Assembly (NCBI GenBank): GCA_012520505.1 | Contig: JAAYOC010000021.1 | Coordinates: 1 to 64,000 of the forward strand | Direction: 5' to 3' | Source of the DNA: Oscillospiraceae bacterium | Lineage (GTDB): Bacteria; Bacillota; Clostridia; Oscillospirales; Acutalibacteraceae | Length of the DNA stretch: 64,000 nt | Shown here: piece after piece, positions 59,140 to 64,000 of the stretch | Layout of the letters: the number at the start of each line of letters is the position of its first letter | Position numbering within the stretch: position 1 is the first letter of the stretch | The notes under the pieces: generated by a model | Seen by the model: only the letters and a program-made list of their open reading frames with translations | What the model was told of the DNA's origin: nothing | Databases searched by the model: none | Translations under genes and position numbers: made by a program

Positions 59140-60279
59140 ATGAATGATTATCCTATCCTTTTAATTCATGGAATGCTCGGCTTTGGTGAAGAAGAAAAAA
59201 TATATGATGTAATACCATACTATGGTATGTTGACGGGTTCATTGGTTAAAAGACTAAGAGCGAAAGGATACCGTGCCTATGCCCCTAAAGTAGGCTCTGT
59301 CGCATCCGCGTGGGACCGCGCATGCGAACTTTATGCCTGCTTGACTGGTGGCACGGTAGATTATGGCGAGGCGCATTCAAAACGCTTTGGTCATGCACGC
59401 TATGGACGCACTTATGACAAACCTCTTATTCCCGACTGGGGAAAAGATTGTAAAATTCATATGTTTGGTCATAGCTTTGGCGGTGCAACAATGCGTATGT
59501 TTGTAGCGCTCCTCGCCGATGGCTGCGAAGCTGAACGTGCTGCTACCGGTGATGATACCAGCCCACTTTTTATGGGCGGAAAAGGAGATTGGGTAGCAAG
59601 CATTACAGCACTCGCAGCTCCACATGATGGCACGACAATTATGCATGCAATTCCGGGTTTTATTCCAATTTTAAAATACGGAGTATATTTTATTGCTGCT
59701 TTTCTTGAAAAAATTTTCAAGAAAATTTATGACTTTGGTGTAACAGATGCTTGGGATTTAAGTTCTTTTTCTGGAATAATGCATACAATTCGCTCAAAGG
59801 ATAATCTTTTCTGGGATCTTAGAATTGACGGTGCTGCTCAGATGGCAGAACATGTAAAGTGTTACGACACAACATACTATTTTTCCGTTCCGACCCTTGG
59901 AACAGAAAAGCGTGCGGACGGTAAAATTCATAAGGCTCCAATTATGTTTCCAATTCTTTGGATTACCGGTTTTGCGATGGCTCACTATAAACCGAAGCCA
60001 AATTTGAAAAATCTTGTTAACTGGGATGAATCTTGGCTTCATAGTGATGGTCTCGCGACATATGGTTCAAGTCTTTTTCCTAAAAATGATCCACACATCA
60101 ATTGGGTAGATGCAGATCAAACTAATTTAAAGAAGGGTATTTGGTACACTATGCCGGATGCGGATTCTGATCACGGTACAATCATAGGTGGCTCACTTAA
60201 ATACATAGGGAAAGGCAAATATAAAATTTTTGATGCTTATTATCAAGAACATATTGATAGACTGATGCAACTTGATTAA
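59140..60279 (+). CDS. Lipase-like alpha/beta hydrolase (staphylococcal/Geobacillus lipase-type), no signal peptide, copy 1
   Basis: YPILLIHGMLGFG, AWDRACELYACLTGGTVDYGEAHSKRFGHARYGRTY, HMFGHSFGGATMR, D/H near C-terminus (DSDHGTIIGG). Confidence 0.9.
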   Translation: MNDYPILLIHGMLGFGEEEKIYDVIPYYGMLTGSLVKRLRAKGYRAYAPKVGSVASAWDRACELYACLTGGTVDYGEAHSKRFGHARYGRTYDKPLIPDWGKDCKIHMFGHSFGGATMRMFVALLADGCEAERAATGDDTSPLFMGGKGDWVASITALAAPHDGTTIMHAIPGFIPILKYGVYFIAAFLEKIFKKIYDFGVTDAWDLSSFSGIMHTIRSKDNLFWDLRIDGAAQMAEHVKCYDTTYYFSVPTLGTEKRADGKIHKAPIMFPILWITGFAMAHYKPKPNLKNLVNWDESWLHSDGLATYGSSLFPKNDPHINWVDADQTNLKKGIWYTMPDADSDHGTIIGGSLKYIGKGKYKIFDAYYQEHIDRLMQLD

Positions 60280-60304
60280 AATCTGATTTAAGAAAAATTA
60301 AGAA

Positions 60305-60358
60305 AAGCACCGACCTTTAATTGTTAGATTTAGGTCTAACTTTTTTTGGTCGGTTTAT
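60305..60358 (+). terminator. Likely terminator after lipase copy 1
   Basis: ACCGACC...GGTCGGT enclosing GTTAGA-TTTAGG-TCTAAC. Confidence 0.55.
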
Positions 60359-60657
60359 TTTGAGGTAATTTTCTATTTTTACATAAATTTATCATAAATT
60401 TTTTATTATATTCTCCTGTGTATTTATCTTCTTTTAGCATATTTTCTCGTGCACTTATATTCATTCAGCGTATTTTCATATGTTCCTATACTCTTTTAGC
60501 ATATTTTCATATATTCTTTTAAAATGTTTGTATATGTTTTTTATTGGTATTTACATGTCGTTGTTGATTTTTTTAACTTTTATATGATAAAATTTTACCG
60601 TAGTGTTTTAGACACGAGAAGTTGTTAAAAAATTATCTAAAGGGGAGGTCTATTTAT

Positions 60658-61302
60658 ATGCTATTTGGTGATGGTTCACAGGCTGCTATACAGGCTGTAG
60701 AAGCAGCGAAACTTGCTGTGCGTTCAGTAGATAATTTTAATTGGACATTTATCACATTGCTCGCACTTGTAGTTATTTGTGGATATATTCCACGTATAAG
60801 GGACAAGAAATGGGACAGTATTGCTGCTGCACTTGCTCTTTACGGAGTACACTGGATTTATGAAATTGCAAATGCAGTAATTTGCCATTTTACCGGTTTT
60901 GCTCTCTGGCACGTAACACCTGAAAGCACGACATTTATTCTTTTAATTGGTGTATGTTGGGAACTTTCGCTTATGTTCTCAATCGCTGGTTTCCAGGTTG
61001 AGCTTCTTCCGGAAGATAAGAATATGAAGATTCTCGGAATGAATAACAGAGTATTCTTTGCAATTATACAGGCTCTTGGATTTTCAGTTTTTGAAATCTT
61101 CCTTGCAGCAACACCTTCCTTTGTGTGGGTATATAAGTGGTGGGGAACAATACCTGTGTGGATTACAGTTTATATTCCATTCTTCCTTGCTTCCAACTTG
61201 ACATACGATATGCCAAGAGAAAAGCAGAAGAAATTTGTGGGTATTCTCTGGGCACTTGTAGCAATACTTCTCATCGTACTTATTCCACTCGGAATTATCT
61301 AA
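60658..61302 (+). CDS. Polytopic membrane protein A2 (paralog of 58192..58839)
   Basis: LLPEDKNMKILGMNNRVFFA..., WGTIPVWITVYIPFF, TYDMPREKQKKFVG; SD AGGGGAGG. Confidence 0.85.
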   Translation: MLFGDGSQAAIQAVEAAKLAVRSVDNFNWTFITLLALVVICGYIPRIRDKKWDSIAAALALYGVHWIYEIANAVICHFTGFALWHVTPESTTFILLIGVCWELSLMFSIAGFQVELLPEDKNMKILGMNNRVFFAIIQALGFSVFEIFLAATPSFVWVYKWWGTIPVWITVYIPFFLASNLTYDMPREKQKKFVGILWALVAILLIVLIPLGII

Positions 61303-61312
61303 TTTAATTGAG

Positions 61313-61342
61313 AAAGCGGTGAGTATTTTTGCTCACCGCTTT
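61313..61342 (+). terminator. Intrinsic terminator
   Basis: AAAGCGGTGAG-TATTTTTG-CTCACCGCTTT. Confidence 0.8.
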
Positions 61343-61460
61343 AATTATCATTTCCATCACTTTCTTTATTTAGATTATCACTTCCATCACTTTCTTATCT
61401 AGATTATCATCTCTGCCACCTTCTTACTTAATTATTATTTCCATTACCCTTTCGTTACTT
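61343..61460. repeat. 29-bp degenerate tandem repeat x4 (AGATTATCACTTCCATCACTTTCTTATCT-type)
   Basis: Three 29-bp units and a longer fourth unit, directly after the terminator. Confidence 0.9.
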
Positions 61461-61540
61461 AAACTTAACAATTTATCTGTCTATTGTAAAAAAATAATCA
61501 AACGTTATAATTAGTGTACACTGATATTGGAGGAAAATTT

Positions 61541-62722
61541 ATGAAATTTACGACAAATTATCCATTCGTTTTAGTTCACGGAATGCTCGGATATGGTAAG
61601 GATGAAATGGTGAATAAAATGATTCCTTATTGGGGAATGCTTTCAGGAAATCTTATGCCATATTTAAAAAATTTGGGATTTGAAGTTTATAATCCGTCAA
61701 TAGGTAAATATTCGAGTAACTGGGATAGAGCGTGTGAACTTTGGGCACAACTAGTGGGTGGCACTGTAGACTATGGTGTTGCTCATTCAAAAAAATATGG
61801 ACATAAGAGATTTGGACGCACATACAAAAAACCTCTTTTTGAGGGCTTTGGTCCGGATAAGAAAATAAATTTAGTAGGTCATTCACTCGGTGGCCCAACA
61901 ATTCGTCTACTTGCAACACTTATGGCAGATGGCTCAAAAGAAGAACAAGAGGCAACTCCGGAAGATGAATTGTCAGATCTTTTCAAAGGTGGAAAAGAAG
62001 ATTGGATTTTTTCAATTTCTGCAGTTGCAAGTGTACAAGAAGGTACAACACTTGCTTATTCTATGCAAAAGACTATTCATTTTCTTGAACTTTTCACATA
62101 CTTCTTTGCTAATATTACCGGTAACAACCCATTAGGTATGTTATATGAGAGTCATATGGAGCAGTGGGGTCTCATTGAATGGGAAGACGGTAAAATTAAA
62201 TCTAAATCGCTCGATGTAGAAAAATGGAAAAAAATTCAAGATAGTCGTGATAATGTATGGAGCGAGATTACTTTGAAAGGTGCTAAAGAAGTGAATAAAC
62301 AGATTAGATGTCTTAAAAATGTTTATTATTTCTCATGGCCTTGTTGTAAGAGTTCTCAAATGTTTTTTATGAACAAGCCGCGTCATACACCACGTTTTAT
62401 AATGTCTCCGTTATTTTGGGGATTTTCACATTCAATTGGTAAATACTCAGAAAATAAAGTGGATGATTATCCAATTGACGAGCGTTGGCTTCCAAACGAT
62501 GGACTTGTTCCAACAATCGCTCAATTGGCACCATCTGGAGAACCATATGTTTACATGCGTGACCTTAAAGGTGAGCCGAAAAAAGGTATTTGGAATATTT
62601 ATGATGTAGTATCTTGTGACCATTTAGGTATTGTCGGCGGTTTATTGCTTCCAACTTCTGCAAGTAAACTACAACCAATATATCTTGACCGTTTTGGTTT
62701 GATTAATAAACTTAAAAAATAA
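61541..62722 (+). CDS. Lipase-like alpha/beta hydrolase, no signal peptide, copy 2
   Basis: YPFVLVHGMLGYG, NWDRACELWAQLVGGTVDYGVAHSKKYGHKRFGRTY, NLVGHSLGGPTIR, SCDHLGIVGG. Confidence 0.9.
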   Translation: MKFTTNYPFVLVHGMLGYGKDEMVNKMIPYWGMLSGNLMPYLKNLGFEVYNPSIGKYSSNWDRACELWAQLVGGTVDYGVAHSKKYGHKRFGRTYKKPLFEGFGPDKKINLVGHSLGGPTIRLLATLMADGSKEEQEATPEDELSDLFKGGKEDWIFSISAVASVQEGTTLAYSMQKTIHFLELFTYFFANITGNNPLGMLYESHMEQWGLIEWEDGKIKSKSLDVEKWKKIQDSRDNVWSEITLKGAKEVNKQIRCLKNVYYFSWPCCKSSQMFFMNKPRHTPRFIMSPLFWGFSHSIGKYSENKVDDYPIDERWLPNDGLVPTIAQLAPSGEPYVYMRDLKGEPKKGIWNIYDVVSCDHLGIVGGLLLPTSASKLQPIYLDRFGLINKLKK

Positions 62723-62867
62723 AAAAATGTAGTTTAAAACAACAATTAAGCAAGCATAAGTACGTATAAGTATGTATGAATACATAATGAACACATACAA
62801 ATACATACAAATACATATAAGATGAAAACCTTAAAATTTAGTTTTAAACAAGAATATAATAAGTGAG

Positions 62868-62897
62868 AGAGGCTGACCACCGGGTCAGCCTCTCTTT
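62868..62897. terminator. Terminator between convergent genes
   Basis: GAGAGGCTGACC-ACCG-GGTCAGCCTCTC. Confidence 0.85.
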
Positions 62898-62943
62898 ATA
62901 TCTTTATATAATTTCATTTAGATATTTAAATTTACTCAAAAGC

Positions 62944-63612
62944 TTACTCAGGTTTTTTTGCACCACATTCTACGCAGAAGTTGCCGTCATTGTTTGCACC
63001 GCATTCACATTTCCAAGTACCATCATCAGCCATAGCTTTTTCAACGACTGGAGCCTCTTCAACTACCGGTGTTTCTTCTAAAACGACTTCTTTGACCTCC
63101 TCAACTTCTTCTACATCTTCAACAACCGGAGCTTCTTCCGGAGACACTTCAATTGTTTCAGCTACAGGTTCTTGTGCGGATTTCGGTTCAGCTTGAGAAG
63201 GAGGTTTTTTTGCATTGTTACTGCCAATGTTTATGATTGGTTCTTTTGATGTTGGAAGACACCAAAATACGATAACTGCAACTTGTCCAATTGATACAAG
63301 AAATTGAATGAACCAAAACCACCATGGAAGTCCTGCATCTCGGATTCGTCTAATTTCCATTGCGAGATGTGCAATTGCGAGGAAAATTGTTACGATTGAA
63401 TAAAGAATTAACAGAAGGATAAATAGTGCAATTGCAGGTCCTGCTGTTGGGTCAGATCCGGACATATAAGCTATGAAAGGAACGAGACCTAAAATAGAGA
63501 GAATAAGGTGTACAATAAATGTTGCGAGTGTTGCCCACCAGAATGTAGGGCGATCAGTGATACCTGTGAAATCATTCCATCTGGAAATCATTTCTTTGAA
63601 AGCTTTAATCAT
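62944..63612 (-). CDS. DUF805-type membrane protein with acidic linker and C-terminal zinc ribbon
   Basis: WNDFTGITDRPTFWWATL...IRRIRDAGLPWWFWFI; EVEEVEEV-rich linker; WKCECGANNDGNFCVECGAKKPE. Confidence 0.85.
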   Translation of the reverse strand: MIKAFKEMISRWNDFTGITDRPTFWWATLATFIVHLILSILGLVPFIAYMSGSDPTAGPAIALFILLLILYSIVTIFLAIAHLAMEIRRIRDAGLPWWFWFIQFLVSIGQVAVIVFWCLPTSKEPIINIGSNNAKKPPSQAEPKSAQEPVAETIEVSPEEAPVVEDVEEVEEVKEVVLEETPVVEEAPVVEKAMADDGTWKCECGANNDGNFCVECGAKKPE

Positions 63613-63728
63613 AAAGGTTGCCTCCTAAAAATTCATTTTAAAATTTATAAATTGGATATTTATAATTCGTTGTAAATATTATACTTTGTATGGTATACTT
63701 TATGCAAGTAAAAACGAGGTGAATATAT

Positions 63729-64000
63729 ATGGGTTCATTTAGATTTAGGAAGAGCATTCAGATACTTCCCGGTGTAAAATTAAATATCAATAAAAAAAGC
63801 GTATCTATCAGCATCGGTAAAAAGGGTGCACATTATACAGTTAGCTCAAATGGAACCAGGACGAAATCAATTGGAATTCCGGGTACCGGTCTTTCATATG
63901 TTGACCGTGATACTTCTAAGACTAAGAAGAAAACTCCAACTAAAGCAGTTGACACAAAAGCAGAGGCTTCCGGAACGGATGTAAATGGCGATGGAGTAAC
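63729..64000 (+). CDS. DUF4236-domain protein (3' truncated by window)
   Basis: MGSFRFRKSIQILPGVKLNINKKSVSISIGKKGAHYTVSSNGTRTKSIGIPGTGLSY, open to window end. Confidence 0.85.
   Translation, partial: MGSFRFRKSIQILPGVKLNINKKSVSISIGKKGAHYTVSSNGTRTKSIGIPGTGLSYVDRDTSKTKKKTPTKAVDTKAEASGTDVNGDGV

Overview
AT-rich Firmicutes/Clostridia-type chromosomal window, about 55 genes. Mostly housekeeping: lgt, rplU-rpmA, nrdDG, holB-ricT-greA-lysS, murT-gatD, aroQ, a teichoic-acid-like tarI/tarJ cluster, recA-recX, pgsA, cysE-cysS, rplM-rpsI, proBAC, fba, trpS, mgtE and a polar amino-acid ABC transporter. Accessory parts are an AbiE-type toxin-antitoxin pair, an XRE/ImmA pair, a DUF4143 ATPase, and a twice-repeated module of a polytopic membrane protein next to a signal-peptide-less lipase-like hydrolase (58.0-62.7 kb). 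Items most worth a second look: (1) the duplicated membrane-protein/lipase module; (2) a T-box riboswitch, predicted valine specifier, in front of an XRE-cupin-acyl-CoA synthetase fusion; (3) a multi-hairpin mgtE leader with a 23-codon leader ORF and a hairpin that hides the mgtE Shine-Dalgarno; (4) two genes split by -1 frameshifts at slippery runs (DUF2284 at U UUA AAA; ImmA at a T6 run); (5) a lysine-rich ORF overlapping the lgt 3' end out of frame, and an L21 protein with eight 15-aa Lys/Ala repeats; (6) a compact structured ncRNA candidate behind an excellent promoter at 35.07 kb; (7) many intergenic regions each carrying their own degenerate short tandem repeat. All calls come from reading the sequence and the supplied ORF translations. 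No database search or folding program was run.
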